A stretch of DNA of 64,000 nt, taken from positions 248,001-312,000 of the forward strand of contig NZ_JBBMQQ010000002.1 in the NCBI RefSeq assembly GCF_038900095.1, written 5' to 3'. The number at the start of each line of letters is the position of its first letter. Position 1 is the stretch's first letter. Both the position numbers and the translations under genes were made by a program. This DNA is from Hoeflea sp038900095 (GTDB lineage Bacteria; Pseudomonadota; Alphaproteobacteria; Rhizobiales; Rhizobiaceae). The notes under the pieces were generated by a model, which ran no database searches, had not been told where the DNA came from, and saw nothing but the letters and a program-made list of their open reading frames with translations. Below, one piece after another: positions 9,220 through 23,389 of this stretch.

Positions 9220-10117
9220 CCTGACCAGGGCTGCGACGCTGGGCGAGGCATGGCTGATGATGCGGACGGCCTTCCGCTCGGAAGGTCTGGAAACCGCTGA
9301 CCTCGATGCCCGGCTGCTGACGGCAAACCTGGCGGGGGTTGAACCTCACCAGTTGGTAACGGCAGGTGACACGCCGCTTGCGGAAGATGTGCGGAACCGG
9401 CTGAACCAAGCCCTGCACGACCGGATCGAGGGCATGCCGGTGCACCGTATCCTGGGGTCGCGGGAGTTCTACGGGCTCTCGCTCGGCCTCTCGCCTGCAA
9501 CGCTTGAGCCTCGTCCCGACACCGAAACGCTGATTGACGCGGTGCTGCCCCTGGTTCGCGAAAGGGTGGCGGCGAAAGGCTCCTGCTCGATTGCCGACCT
9601 GGGAATCGGTACCGGCGCAATCGGCCTGGCGCTCCTGGCAACCTGTCCGGAAGCGCGCTGCCTTGGCGTTGATGTCTCTGCCGAGGCCGTCGAGGCCGCG
9701 TTGAAGAACGCTGATGCACTTGGGCTGGGTGACCGCTACGAGGCAGTGCAGGGGGACTGGCTGTCGGACCTTGATGTACAGTTCGACCTGATCGTTTCCA
9801 ACCCGCCCTATATTCCGACCAGTGATCTGGCGTCTCTTTCCCGAGAAGTGACCGAGTATGACCCCGTGCTGGCGCTCGATGGCGGGGCGGACGGACTTGA
9901 CGCCTACCGCGCGATTGCCTCCCAGGCCGGTCACCGGCTTGAGGCGGGCGGGTATCTGGCGCTGGAGATCGGTATCGGCCAACGGCATTCCGTGGCCGCG
10001 CTTGCCGTTGCGCACGGTTTTGCCGAGGTGGGGACGTTTCGTGATCTGGGCGGGGTTGAAAGGGTGCTGCTGTTCAAATGGGAAGGCATGACAAACGTCG
10101 CCCGGCAGGACTTTTGA
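9206..10117 (+). CDS. prmC: Peptide chain release factor N5-glutamine methyltransferase
   Basis: PrmC (303 residues from this start) methylates the GGQ glutamine of release factors using SAM. The SAM site IADLGIGTGAIGLALL and the amide-binding motif Asn-Pro-Pro-Tyr at about 199-202 (VSNPPYIPTSDL) are both intact. An in-frame TTG lies at 9197. I prefer ATG 9206, which overlaps the prfA stop by 14 bp. The length is slightly above the family's usual 280-290 residues because of the N-terminal helical region. Confidence 0.93.
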   Translation: MARPDLTRAATLGEAWLMMRTAFRSEGLETADLDARLLTANLAGVEPHQLVTAGDTPLAEDVRNRLNQALHDRIEGMPVHRILGSREFYGLSLGLSPATLEPRPDTETLIDAVLPLVRERVAAKGSCSIADLGIGTGAIGLALLATCPEARCLGVDVSAEAVEAALKNADALGLGDRYEAVQGDWLSDLDVQFDLIVSNPPYIPTSDLASLSREVTEYDPVLALDGGADGLDAYRAIASQAGHRLEAGGYLALEIGIGQRHSVAALAVAHGFAEVGTFRDLGGVERVLLFKWEGMTNVARQDF

Positions 10118-10408
10118 AGCGCACTTCAAGAAAAGGCTTGGAATTACAGGCAAACATGGCTAGTTTCCCGGTCAGCGCCGGATAGCAAGTCTTGAAACAG
10201 ATTCGATCCGATGTGGCTCGGCTCTAGGAACCCGCCAGTTTTGGCCGTCGGTTCACAGGAAAGCCTCTGGCGCGGGTATCTGAATTTGAACCCATAACGG
10301 TGACTGGATCGGTGGACGGTCCTTTGTCGCGGCGCAACCTGCGAGCCAGATATTCTGGCCAAAGCGCCCAACAGATTTTTTTCAGGAAAACAACCAGGTG
10401 ACTATCGA

Positions 10409-11158
10409 ATGAGGCCAGGACAGCAAAACAAGCGCGGTCGCGGACGTAGCGGAAGCAACAACAATAACGGCGGCGGCAATCGCAAAGGCCAGAACCCGCT
10501 ATCGCGCTCCTACGACAGCTCCGGTCCCGATGTGAAAATCCGTGGAACCGCCCAGCATGTGGCGGAGAAGTACATGAACCTTGCCCGTGATGCGCAAAGT
10601 TCCGGTGATCGCGTCATGGCTGAAAATTATTTGCAGCATGCCGAGCATTACAACCGGATCATCCTGACAGCCCAGGCCCAGATGCAAGAGCGCTTCCAGC
10701 GCGATGATTCGGCGTCCCAGGCCCGCGATTCGCAGGATCAGGACGATTCTGATCGCGATGGCGATGATGACAATGACGGCAACGTCCAGGATCAGCGCGG
10801 CGACCGGAACGAGCAGCAGCAGGACCGCTCCGAGCGGCAGTCGCGCCAGGACCGGAACGAGCGTCAGGATCGCGGCGAACGTAACGAGCGCAGCGACCGG
10901 GGTGAACGCCAGGAGCGCAGACCGCGTTCGGAGCCGCAGCCGAAGCCGGTCTATGATGCCGACTCGCCGCAGCCGGTGATCGAAGGTGTTCCGGCCGAAG
11001 TGGCCATAGGACAGGAAACACCCGAAACGGACGAGGCACCACGTCCGGCGCCTCGCCGCCGCGGCCGTCCGAAGAGGGTTCGCACGGAAGAAGGTGCGGA
11101 TGCAGCGGAATCATCCGGCGAAACGCGCGCTCCGGTGGAGCCCGCTGCAGCGGAATAA
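10409..11158 (+). CDS. DUF4167 domain protein (basic, low-complexity tail)
   Basis: The protein has 249 residues. The N-terminal 100 residues contain the DUF4167 signature: an Arg/Asn/Gly-rich start (MRPGQQNKRGRGRSG), then GTAQHVAEKYMNLARDAQSSGD and NYLQHAEHYNRII. The rest is low-complexity Asp/Gln/Arg/Glu repeats ending in a proline-rich, basic stretch (RRRGRPKRVR). It looks nucleic-acid binding, but no function is established. The gene follows prmC in many Rhizobiales. The 291 bp upstream contain no other gene I can support. A strong terminator follows the stop. Confidence 0.85.
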   Translation: MRPGQQNKRGRGRSGSNNNNGGGNRKGQNPLSRSYDSSGPDVKIRGTAQHVAEKYMNLARDAQSSGDRVMAENYLQHAEHYNRIILTAQAQMQERFQRDDSASQARDSQDQDDSDRDGDDDNDGNVQDQRGDRNEQQQDRSERQSRQDRNERQDRGERNERSDRGERQERRPRSEPQPKPVYDADSPQPVIEGVPAEVAIGQETPETDEAPRPAPRRRGRPKRVRTEEGADAAESSGETRAPVEPAAAE

Positions 11159-11184
11159 GCGCACCCTTTCAGGGAATGAAAATC

Positions 11185-11214
11185 AAACCCCGGTTGATCA
11201 CAACCGGGGTTTTT
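11185..11214 (+). terminator. Rho-independent terminator after the DUF4167 gene
   Basis: A perfect 12-bp stem (AAACCCCGGTTG at 11185-11196 and its complement at 11201-11212) with a four-base ATCA loop is followed by a T run. It separates the prfA-prmC-DUF4167 transcription from clpB. Confidence 0.9.
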
Positions 11215-11350
11215 ATGTTCAAAGAGGTCTTTATCACTTAACTGTGAGTACCCATATCTGGTTTATCTCATCGGGCTTGCCGCAACAGGGAGCTCATCCG
11301 GACCCGCTGTCCTGCGCCATGAAAGGGTAGGACATGCAAAGGAGAAGACC

Positions 11351-13978
11351 ATGAATATTGAAAAATACTCGGAACGCGTTCGCGGATTTATCCAGTCTGC
11401 ACAATCATATGCTCTTGCCGAAGGCCACCAGCAATTCGTGCCGGAGCATCTGCTCAAGGTGCTGATGGATGATGATCAGGGGATGGCGTCATCGCTGATC
11501 GAACGCGCCGGCGGACGTCCGGCAGATGTGCGGCTGGCCAATGAGGCGGCGATTGCGAAATTGCCGAAAGTGACCGGTGGCAACGGCCAGATCTACCTAT
11601 CGCAACCCGTCGCCAAGGTGTTTCAGGCTGCCGAAGAGGCCGCCAAGAAGGCCGGTGACAGCTTTGTCACGGTCGAGCGGTTGCTTTTGGCCCTGGTCAT
11701 CGAGCCATCCGCCGAGACTTCGAAGATCCTCAAGGATGCAGGGGTTACCGCCCAGGCCATGAACCAGACCATCAACGATATCCGCAAAGGCCGGACCGCA
11801 GACAGCGCCGGTGCCGAACAGGGTTTCGATGCGCTGAAGAAATATGCCCGCGATCTGACCGAGGCTGCCCGCGAAGGCAAGCTTGATCCGGTGATCGGCC
11901 GGGACGACGAGATTCGCCGCACCATCCAGGTGCTGTCGCGCCGGACCAAGAACAACCCGGTGCTGATCGGTGAACCCGGTGTCGGCAAGACAGCCATCGC
12001 GGAAGGGCTCGCACTCAGGATCGTCAATGGCGATGTGCCCGAATCGCTGAAGGACAAGCAGCTGATGGCGCTCGACATGGGCTCGCTGATTGCCGGGGCG
12101 AAGTATCGCGGCGAGTTCGAGGAACGGCTCAAGGCCGTGCTGTCCGAAATCCAGGCCAACAATGGCAATATCATCCTGTTCATCGACGAGATGCATACGC
12201 TTGTCGGTGCGGGGAAATCCGACGGCGCCATGGATGCCTCCAACCTGCTGAAGCCGGCGCTGGCACGCGGCGAGCTGCACTGCGTCGGCGCCACCACGCT
12301 TGATGAATACCGCAAGCATGTGGAAAAGGACCCGGCGCTTGCCCGGCGGTTCCAGCCGGTCATGGTGGAAGAACCTACAGTCGAGGACACGGTTTCGATC
12401 CTTCGCGGGCTGAAGGAAAAATACGAGCAGCATCACAAGGTGCGGATCAGCGATTCGGCGCTGGTGTCGGCTGCCGTGCTGTCCAACCGCTACATCACCG
12501 ACCGGTTCCTTCCAGACAAGGCGATCGATCTGGTCGATGAATCCGCTGCGCGGCTGAGGATGCAGGTCGATTCCAAGCCGGAGGAGCTCGATGAGCTCGA
12601 CCGCCGGATCATGCAGCTGAAGATCGAGCGCGAAGCGCTGAAGAAAGAGACCGACCAGGCATCGAAGGACCGGCTTGAGCGGCTGGACAAGGAACTGTCG
12701 GACATCGAGGAAAAATCCTCGGCGCTGACGGCGCGCTGGCAGTCGGAAAAACAGAAGCTTGGCCTGGCAGCCGATCTCAAGCTCAAGCTTGAAGAGGCGC
12801 GCAACGATCTTGCCATCGCTCAGCGCAGTGGCGAGTACCAGCGGGCGGGCGAACTGGCCTATGCCGAAATTCCGGCGCTCGAACGCCAGCTGAAGGAAGC
12901 CGAAGCCCATGGCGAAAGCGAAACGGCTGGCATGGTCGAGGAAACCGTGACGCCGGATCATATCGCCCATATCGTGTCGCGCTGGACCGGTATTCCGGTT
13001 GACCGGATGCTGGAAGGCGAACGCGACAAGCTTCTGAGGATGGAAGACGAGATCGGCAAGCGTGTCGTGGGCCAGGAGGAAGCGGTTCAGGCGGTTTCCA
13101 AGGCCGTGCGGCGTGCCCGTGCCGGCCTGCAGGATCCAAACCGGCCTATGGGCTCGTTCATCTTCCTCGGCCCCACCGGCGTCGGCAAGACGGAGCTGAC
13201 CAAGGCTTTGGCCGAATTCCTGTTCGACGACGAGACGGCCATGATCCGGATGGACATGTCCGAATACATGGAAAAGCATTCGGTTTCGCGGTTGATCGGA
13301 GCGCCTCCGGGTTATGTCGGTTACGACGAAGGCGGCGCATTGACGGAAGCCGTGCGGCGCAGGCCCTATCAGGTGATCCTGTTCGACGAAATCGAGAAGG
13401 CCCATCCCGATGTCTTCAACGTGCTGCTTCAGGTGCTTGATGATGGCCGGCTGACCGACGGCCAGGGGCGTACGGTGGATTTCCGCAATACGCTGATCGT
13501 CATGACCTCGAACCTCGGCTCCGAGTATCTGGCTGCGCTCACTGATGATCAGGATGCGGATGCCGCGCGTGACGACGTGATGAACGTGGTGCGGTCGTCG
13601 TTCCGTCCGGAATTTTTGAACCGGATCGACGAGATCATCCTGTTCCACCGGTTGCGCCGGTCGGAAATGGGCGCGATCGTCGACATCCAGCTCAAGCGGA
13701 TGGCCAAACTGCTGGTCGACCGCAAGATCGAAGTCACGCTCGACGAGGAAGCACGCACCTGGCTCGCTGACAAGGGCTACGATCCTGCCTATGGCGCACG
13801 TCCGCTCAAGCGGGTGGTGCAGAAATATGTGCAGGATCCGCTGGCCGAGAAAATCCTGCTCGGCGAGGTGGGCGAGGGCTCGCATGTCACTGTCGGGGCC
13901 GGCTCCGACCGGCTGGTGTTCTCGGTTTCCAACGAGAAAGCCACCGAGACGGAAGAGTCGCACGGCGAAGCGGCCTGA
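11351..13978 (+). CDS. clpB: ATP-dependent chaperone ClpB
   Basis: This 875-residue AAA+ disaggregase works with DnaK to rescue aggregated proteins after heat stress. The order is an N-terminal Clp-N repeat domain, the first AAA domain with Walker A GEPGVGKT (207-214), the long middle coiled coil (about 405-520), and the second AAA domain with GPTGVGKT (607-614), arginine fingers and the C-terminal D2-small domain. The length is normal. A CTTG-type heat-shock -35 may lie around 11276, but I could not find a convincing -10. A terminator follows. Confidence 0.97.
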   Translation: MNIEKYSERVRGFIQSAQSYALAEGHQQFVPEHLLKVLMDDDQGMASSLIERAGGRPADVRLANEAAIAKLPKVTGGNGQIYLSQPVAKVFQAAEEAAKKAGDSFVTVERLLLALVIEPSAETSKILKDAGVTAQAMNQTINDIRKGRTADSAGAEQGFDALKKYARDLTEAAREGKLDPVIGRDDEIRRTIQVLSRRTKNNPVLIGEPGVGKTAIAEGLALRIVNGDVPESLKDKQLMALDMGSLIAGAKYRGEFEERLKAVLSEIQANNGNIILFIDEMHTLVGAGKSDGAMDASNLLKPALARGELHCVGATTLDEYRKHVEKDPALARRFQPVMVEEPTVEDTVSILRGLKEKYEQHHKVRISDSALVSAAVLSNRYITDRFLPDKAIDLVDESAARLRMQVDSKPEELDELDRRIMQLKIEREALKKETDQASKDRLERLDKELSDIEEKSSALTARWQSEKQKLGLAADLKLKLEEARNDLAIAQRSGEYQRAGELAYAEIPALERQLKEAEAHGESETAGMVEETVTPDHIAHIVSRWTGIPVDRMLEGERDKLLRMEDEIGKRVVGQEEAVQAVSKAVRRARAGLQDPNRPMGSFIFLGPTGVGKTELTKALAEFLFDDETAMIRMDMSEYMEKHSVSRLIGAPPGYVGYDEGGALTEAVRRRPYQVILFDEIEKAHPDVFNVLLQVLDDGRLTDGQGRTVDFRNTLIVMTSNLGSEYLAALTDDQDADAARDDVMNVVRSSFRPEFLNRIDEIILFHRLRRSEMGAIVDIQLKRMAKLLVDRKIEVTLDEEARTWLADKGYDPAYGARPLKRVVQKYVQDPLAEKILLGEVGEGSHVTVGAGSDRLVFSVSNEKATETEESHGEAA

Positions 13979-13999
13979 ACCCCGGCACAACTTACAAGG

Positions 14000-14025
14000 A
14001 GGCGGATCTCAGGATCCGCCTTTTT
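14000..14025 (+). terminator. Rho-independent terminator after clpB
   Basis: AGGCGGATC at 14000-14008 pairs perfectly with GATCCGCCT at 14013-14021 around a TCAG loop, and the stem runs into five T residues. Confidence 0.9.
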
Positions 14026-14046
14026 GGTATCAGGAGCACAAACGAC

Positions 14047-14424
14047 GTGGACAAGACGCCTCCAGAGCTGCACCCGTTCTGCATGTCCCTGCGCGGGGCG
14101 ACGCATGTGGTTCAATGGGGCGGTTCCGACGTCTACAAGGTGGGCGGCAGGGTTTTCGCGATTGCCGTCACCGGGCCGGACAATGATGTACGGGTTACAT
14201 TCAAGGCATCGGAGACGAGTTTCGAGATGTTGAAGGGTGAGCCCGGAATGCGGCCCGCGCCCTATCTTGCGTCTCGCGGCTTTACATGGCTGCAATGGTT
14301 TGATGAGCGGATGCTGGATGAGCCGGCCTTGCGTGACTATGTCCGCCAGTCCCATGCCATGGTGATGGCCGGGTTGAGCAAGAAGAAACGGCTGGCGCTG
14401 CAGGCGCCGCCACTCCCGGAATAA
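14047..14424 (+). CDS. MmcQ/YjbR family protein
   Basis: This 125-residue protein begins at GTG with CAGGAG upstream. The pattern is that of the YjbR/CyaY-like fold: an early HPFCMSLRGATHVVQWGG, then DVYKVGGRVFAIAV, then a central segment ending RPAPYLASRGFTWLQW, and a lysine-rich tail (KKKR). Members are often called DNA-binding, but this is poorly tested. It stands alone behind the clpB terminator and is convergent with the M23 peptidase gene 24 bp away. Confidence 0.8.
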   Translation: MDKTPPELHPFCMSLRGATHVVQWGGSDVYKVGGRVFAIAVTGPDNDVRVTFKASETSFEMLKGEPGMRPAPYLASRGFTWLQWFDERMLDEPALRDYVRQSHAMVMAGLSKKKRLALQAPPLPE

Positions 14425-14448
14425 ATCCCGAAACGGCGGCTGCAGCCA

Positions 14449-16395
14449 TCAGCGGCTTGCGAGTTCCTTGTTCGTGGTCTCGATGCCTAGCAGGGCATTG
14501 ATGCGATCCCGTTCGCGGGCAAACATCTCGTAGGCTTCACCCTTGAGGGACTTGCCGTCGGGAAGCCGGATGCGCATCGGGTCGACCTTGTTGCCATTGA
14601 CGATCAATTCGTAATGCAGGTGCGGCCCGGTCGAAAGCCCGGTGGAACCCACAGCGCCGATAACCTGGCCCTGGCGGACACGGGCGCCCGGGACGATGCC
14701 CTTGGCAATCTTGTTCTGGTGAGAATAGCTCGACTTGTAGCCATTGGCGTGGCGGATAATGGTTTGCCGGCCATAGCCGTTGCCCCAACCGGCCTTTTCA
14801 ACCACGCCGTTGCCCGCTGCAATGATGGGCGTGCCGCGCGGGGCCGACCAGTCAACACCGGTGTGCATCCGCGAATATTTCAGAATCGGGTGACGGCGCA
14901 TGCCGAAGCCGCCCCGGAACTTGCCGTTCGGTACCGGATTGCGCAGCAGGAACTGCCGGGCACTGCGGCCTTCCTCGTCGTAATAGTCGATGGAATTGTC
15001 TTCGGGATGCTGAAAACGGTAAAGCCGGATGGTGTTGCCGCCGAACTTGGCGTTGACGAACAGCAGCTCGGACTCTTCGGTCGCAGTGCCGCTGTCGTCG
15101 GCGACAGAGAAGAAGGCCTCCAGCGTGTCGGTGGGACGCAGCTGGGATTGAAAATCGACATTGCTGGCCAGCATCCTGATGATCTGTCCGACCATGTCGG
15201 TGGACATGCCGTAGAGCAGGGCGGCGCGATAGATCCCGTCGTAGATATTGGGCAGGTCACGGGCCGTGACCACCGGCGTCGTGGTTTCGTCGAAGGCCGA
15301 GCGGATCGCCGGGGTCGGGGGCGGTTCGCTGCCGATGACATAACCATTGTGATCGGACAGGGCGACGGTGATCATGTGGCTTGCGTGCTGATAAACGCTC
15401 ATGCGGATGATCCGCGCGTTGTCACCGGACTGTTCGACCCCGACACGAATGACCGATTGCGCCGGAATCTTGTCGGTGTTGATCTGCCGCGCCAGGGTGG
15501 CCAGTGCCGCTTCATACTGCCCGGCAGAATAGCCGGAGCCATCGAGAATATCGGCCAAGGCCGATGCCTTGCGCACCGGAATGATGTCATCGATATAGTC
15601 GAGACGCTGCTGGCCGAGAGGCGAGTAGGATGCGACCGAGACATTCTCGGCGATGACGCGGGCATTGAGGCTGGCGCTGAAGTCGAGCTCCAGGCGGTTG
15701 GATGCGAATCGACGCGGATCGACATAGTTGAGCGATGCAAACTGGACGGACCCATCGGTGAGCACCGATCCGTTGGTGCGCACGGTCTGCTCGGCCTCAT
15801 CAAGCGACATCGATGCCGCGAAGGGATGGCCCGGCGCCTCGAGCGGAAAATCAATGGTCCGCAGGCTGATTTCCGAATCCACCTCGGCACCGTAGATGAC
15901 GCCGGTCCGGACGCTTGAAACGGCTTCGGCATCTCCGGCGGAGAAAATCTTCAGCGGATTGAAGCGCGGATAGGACTTGGCGGTGGCATTGGGATGATTG
16001 GCCGCCAGGGCGATCTTGACGTGGGCGAAGGGCTGTCGCCGCACCACGTCACGGTCGCCATCGCGCACCATGGTGGAGACTTCCATGATGCTCTTGTCGG
16101 CCGGCTTGGCGGTGACCACGGAGGGGACAAGGCGCGCGCCCTTTTCAACGACGGCAACACCATCCGAACCGAGATCCGTCGAGGCCAGCGCCTCGGCCGG
16201 GATGGCCAGCTGTTCGCGGCCTTCCATGGCGCCAAACAGGGCGACGCCCATCAAAAGGCTCGAGGTGATGCCGGTCATGAAGGTGCCCGACAGCCAACGC
16301 AACGAGATCTCGCGCTTGTCCGGCGGCTTTCGGCCCCCGGCGAGCAGTGGCGGTTGATCGCCCATCTGCCGTGCAAGAAATTCGTCGTTCGGCAT
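14449..16395 (-). CDS. Membrane-anchored M23 family metallopeptidase (LytM-like)
   Basis: This 648-residue cell-wall enzyme or activator has a short cytoplasmic N-terminus, one transmembrane helix (about 35-56), and a large periplasmic region ending in the M23 peptidase domain. The zinc ligands and catalytic residues are present: His511 and Asp515 (HTGVDWSAPRG) and His592-Leu-His594 (GPHLHYE). M23 enzymes cleave peptidoglycan cross-links, and intact ligands suggest an active enzyme rather than a degenerate activator. It is transcribed away from the rRNA operon on the opposite strand. Confidence 0.9.
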   Translation of the reverse strand: MPNDEFLARQMGDQPPLLAGGRKPPDKREISLRWLSGTFMTGITSSLLMGVALFGAMEGREQLAIPAEALASTDLGSDGVAVVEKGARLVPSVVTAKPADKSIMEVSTMVRDGDRDVVRRQPFAHVKIALAANHPNATAKSYPRFNPLKIFSAGDAEAVSSVRTGVIYGAEVDSEISLRTIDFPLEAPGHPFAASMSLDEAEQTVRTNGSVLTDGSVQFASLNYVDPRRFASNRLELDFSASLNARVIAENVSVASYSPLGQQRLDYIDDIIPVRKASALADILDGSGYSAGQYEAALATLARQINTDKIPAQSVIRVGVEQSGDNARIIRMSVYQHASHMITVALSDHNGYVIGSEPPPTPAIRSAFDETTTPVVTARDLPNIYDGIYRAALLYGMSTDMVGQIIRMLASNVDFQSQLRPTDTLEAFFSVADDSGTATEESELLFVNAKFGGNTIRLYRFQHPEDNSIDYYDEEGRSARQFLLRNPVPNGKFRGGFGMRRHPILKYSRMHTGVDWSAPRGTPIIAAGNGVVEKAGWGNGYGRQTIIRHANGYKSSYSHQNKIAKGIVPGARVRQGQVIGAVGSTGLSTGPHLHYELIVNGNKVDPMRIRLPDGKSLKGEAYEMFARERDRINALLGIETTNKELASR

Positions 16396-16678
16396 TTTCC
16401 CTCCGGGTGTGCGGCTGCGGTTGCAGCCAGGCGACCAGGCCAGATGCAGATTTGCCCTGTGCCTGGCCGCGTGTCAAATCGGGTCCGGGCACCGGTCCCC
16501 GGACGGGGGCGGGCGCCAGCACAAGCATGGCCAAACCTTGTAGTTCGAAATCCGGCGGCTGTATGGCGAAAATGGGGTTATCAACGCACTTTATATATAT
16601 AGGCGGTTTTGTTTGCCGGACCGGAGAGTGTGCGGTGCAAAAAAATCCGAAAAATGACAGTTTTGCGAAAAAAGGCTG

Positions 16679-16708
16679 TTGACTCATTGGGAGGGTGCCG
16701 CCTATAAA
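16679..16708 (+). promoter_or_regulatory. rRNA operon promoter
   Basis: A TTGACT -35 (16679-16684) and TATAAA -10 (16703-16708) are separated by 18 bp and preceded by A-rich sequence. This is the best sigma-70 match upstream of 16S, and it lies about 350 bp before the mature 5' end. Confidence 0.7.
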
Positions 16709-16865
16709 CCGCTCACACAACGAGGGCGGCGCGCCGCTGGCGCCAACGAGTTCGCCCTCAAGTTAGCAGAGAGGCCGGGTCACCGGTTCTCGAGATGGCC
16801 CAAGGCAAGTTGCTGAGACGCCAATGATTTCAAGGAATTGAGATCAGATCTTTGACAATTGAATA

Positions 16866-16883
16866 TTGAAGAAAGAGAAACGT
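16866..16883 (+). other. 5' arm of the 16S RNase III processing stem
   Basis: The 18 bases at 16866-16883 are perfectly complementary to 18662-18679 downstream of 16S. The pre-16S can therefore close into a long stem, the standard RNase III substrate. Confidence 0.75.
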
Positions 16884-17059
16884 GGGCGGCGGTAGTCGAC
16901 GGTTTCTGGAGCTTGACTTCGGTTGAGCGAAGGGAGCCATACCAGACTTTGGCGGTCACGTTTCAAGAGAAGTTACACAGTGCGCGTTCAAGCAATTGGA
17001 TGCGTCGTGTGAAGTTCTCGTCAATTTGATGCGTGACCAAAAGCCAAAATCAAATTACT

Positions 17060-18553
<1,494 letters not shown>

Positions 18554-18661
18554 AGATCCCTTATGGACCAGGTCATTCGTGACTTGCCTCCTATCGGATC
18601 TTGTTAGAACACGGACTGGAAAGTCATTCCGGTCCACACTAGACTAGTCGGCCCGCCGTCT

Positions 18662-18679
18662 ACGTTTCTCTTTCTTCAA
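18662..18679 (+). other. 3' arm of the 16S RNase III processing stem
   Basis: This is the perfect 18-base complement of the leader arm at 16866-16883. It lies in the spacer between 16S and tRNA-Ile. Confidence 0.75.
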
Positions 18680-18794
18680 GGATAACGAACCACGCCTATG
18701 TTGGTTTGAACCCGCTGGTTGGGTGCACGGCAGTGCTTCTCGGCAATTGCTTTGCATTTGCCTGTCAGCACGACGTCGTCGCTTCGCTCGACTT

Positions 18795-18871
<77 letters not shown>

Positions 18872-19012
18872 AACTCAACTTGTCGAAGGCAAGATGAGTG
18901 AGGCGGCAGACGAGATTGCGCAAGCAATCGACGTCGGGAGCCTGATGGTTTTGTGGTTTAAGTTGTGGATCCAGGTTTGAGTTTGAGGCGCCTCTGGTGC
19001 TTCGCTTGGCTT

Positions 19013-19088
19013 GGGGCTTTAGCTCAGCTGGGAGAGCACCTGCTTTGCAAGCAGGGGGTCATCGGTTCGATCCCGATAAGCTCCACCA
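19013..19088 (+). tRNA. tRNA-Ala (anticodon TGC)
   Basis: The 76-nt cloverleaf has acceptor arm GGGGCTT/AAGCTCC, anticodon TGC at 19046-19048 and an encoded CCA. It is the second spacer tRNA of the operon. Confidence 0.97.
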
Positions 19089-19739
19089 TCTTTGGTGGTT
19101 TGGCAGACCTTTCCTGATCGCTTTCGCGACCAGGGGTGCCAAACTGTCTGGTTCGGCTTACGCACACGTTATCCTTTGGAGAAAACACAAATTGCACATG
19201 GCCTCGGTCATGTGCCTGTTCTGATACATCGTAAAGAGAAGATATTGTCTGGAGGCTTCCAGGTGTGACCGCAATCCGTGGTCATGTTCGAGCCCGGACC
19301 CGTTTGAATCCTGTCAACAGCCTAGCCGGCCTGAGACAGGATGAGGGTCTGGTAACTTGATAGGACAGCCTGTCGGAAAGGATTGTTTGCCGTTTGAAGC
19401 TTGCTTCAAGCGCTGAACGATCCGATTGGCGTTGCCTGACCGCGCGTCACCGGACAAATCTCGAGAAGCTGGTCTTAAGGATCCATGCTTGATGAGCGCC
19501 GGCGCGTTCATCGGACAGGCAGGATCCGAACACGTCGATGACATCTGACATGGCCAGGGCTGTAAAAGGTAGTCCTGGTTTTTTGAGTGGTTCTGATCCT
19601 TGCAAGGATCCGGGCCATTCGGTGCTTTCCAATCACTCGTGATCTGGAGGCAGGCTTAGTTTGGCACCCCACGAGCGTATGCGAAGTGGATCAGGTTTGC
19701 CAAACCAGGCAAATAGGGATGGGCATTGGCAATGAGAAT
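19089..19739 (+). other. Internal transcribed spacer between tRNA-Ala and 23S
   Basis: This 651-bp spacer has no supportable gene. Its last bases (from about 19729) are complementary to the sequence after the 23S end (22528-22546) with only a two-base mismatch, forming the 23S processing stem. Short open frames across it are chance. Confidence 0.75.
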
Positions 19740-22536
<2,797 letters not shown>

Positions 22537-22665
22537 TTCTCATTGCTCGTGCCCATCAAAACACGATGCGCATCAATGACGTGTTCAAAACCATTAGGAT
22601 TAGCCATCCGCCAGCTTCTCAATCAACTTGCACATGCAGCCCATGTGCATATGTTGCGCTTTGCC

Positions 22666-22784
22666 GACCTGGTGGTCATGGCGGGGCGGGTGCACCCGTT
22701 CCCATTCCGAACACGGCCGTGAAACGCCCCAGCGCCGATGGTACTTCGTCTTAAGACGCGGGCGAGGAGGTCGCTGCCAGGTCT
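22666..22784 (+). rRNA. rrf: 5S ribosomal RNA
   Basis: The gene runs from GACCTGGTGGTCATGGCGGGG to GCTGCCAGGTCT, about 119 nt, with complementary ends and the conserved CCGAACACGG loop. The ends are set by the terminal helix. Confidence 0.95.
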
Positions 22785-22834
22785 GCAACGCGCAACACAT
22801 ATCTTCTCATTCTTACGAAAATTGGAACTTCCGC

Positions 22835-22858
22835 GGGTCGCAGTCGCGGCCCGTTTTT
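22835..22858 (+). terminator. Probable terminator after 5S rRNA
   Basis: GGGTCGC (22835-22841) pairs with GCGGCCC (22846-22852), with one G-U pair, around a four-base loop, and five T residues follow. It lies between 5S and tRNA-fMet, so the tRNA depends on read-through or its own promoter. Confidence 0.6.
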
Positions 22859-22892
22859 GCTTTTATGCCTTGAGACAATCCTCAAGGCCTGT

Positions 22893-22910
22893 CGCGGGGT
22901 GGAGCAGCCC
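22893..22910 (+). repeat. Partial copy of the tRNA-fMet 5' end
   Basis: These 18 bases match the first 18 bases of the tRNA-fMet gene at 22989 exactly; the match stops in the D-arm. It is probably a remnant of a duplication or recombination. Confidence 0.65.
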
Positions 22911-22988
22911 CCGCCGAACCGCAGAGGCCAAAAACCTCGAGGACCGGCAAACAAAAGACCGGGCTTTGTCCGGAAGCTCAGACTTTAT

Positions 22989-23066
<78 letters not shown>

Positions 23067-23143
23067 ATTCCCAAATGACATGCAGACGTCGCAGGCGCAG
23101 ACGCTTCGCGTCTACTGGCGAGGTTGCGCCTCGCACTATGCGC

Positions 23144-23229
<86 letters not shown>

Positions 23230-23389
23230 ATCAAAACATACAGCAATGCATCAACAGCGCCCCCACGGGCGCTGCTTGCGTTTGGAGAGACCCGGGGGCG
23301 GCCGTGCAAGCAACGGAAGCGATGGATGGCCCGTACGCGAATGCGAAATGGCCTTGATTTTCCATACCGCATCGATCCTGGTCCAGGCC

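Larger units (their letters stand above)
16396..17059 (+). other. Upstream and leader region of the rRNA operon
   Basis: There is no gene in these 664 bp that I can support. The stretch holds the divergent start region of the M23 gene, an AT-rich tract (16610-16680) suited to an UP element, the rrn promoter, and a leader whose 3' part pairs with the sequence after 16S. An open frame across 16347-16682 is explained by these non-coding signals. Confidence 0.7.

Noticed and set aside
11276..11299. Heat-shock promoter before clpB
   Set aside because: CTTGCC is present, but I found no convincing -10 at the right distance.
11597..13990. 797-codon open frame opposite clpB
   Set aside because: Shadow of clpB; the composition is low-complexity and nothing is recognisable in it.
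14614..15918. 434-codon open frame opposite the M23 peptidase
   Set aside because: Antisense shadow with no recognisable protein content.
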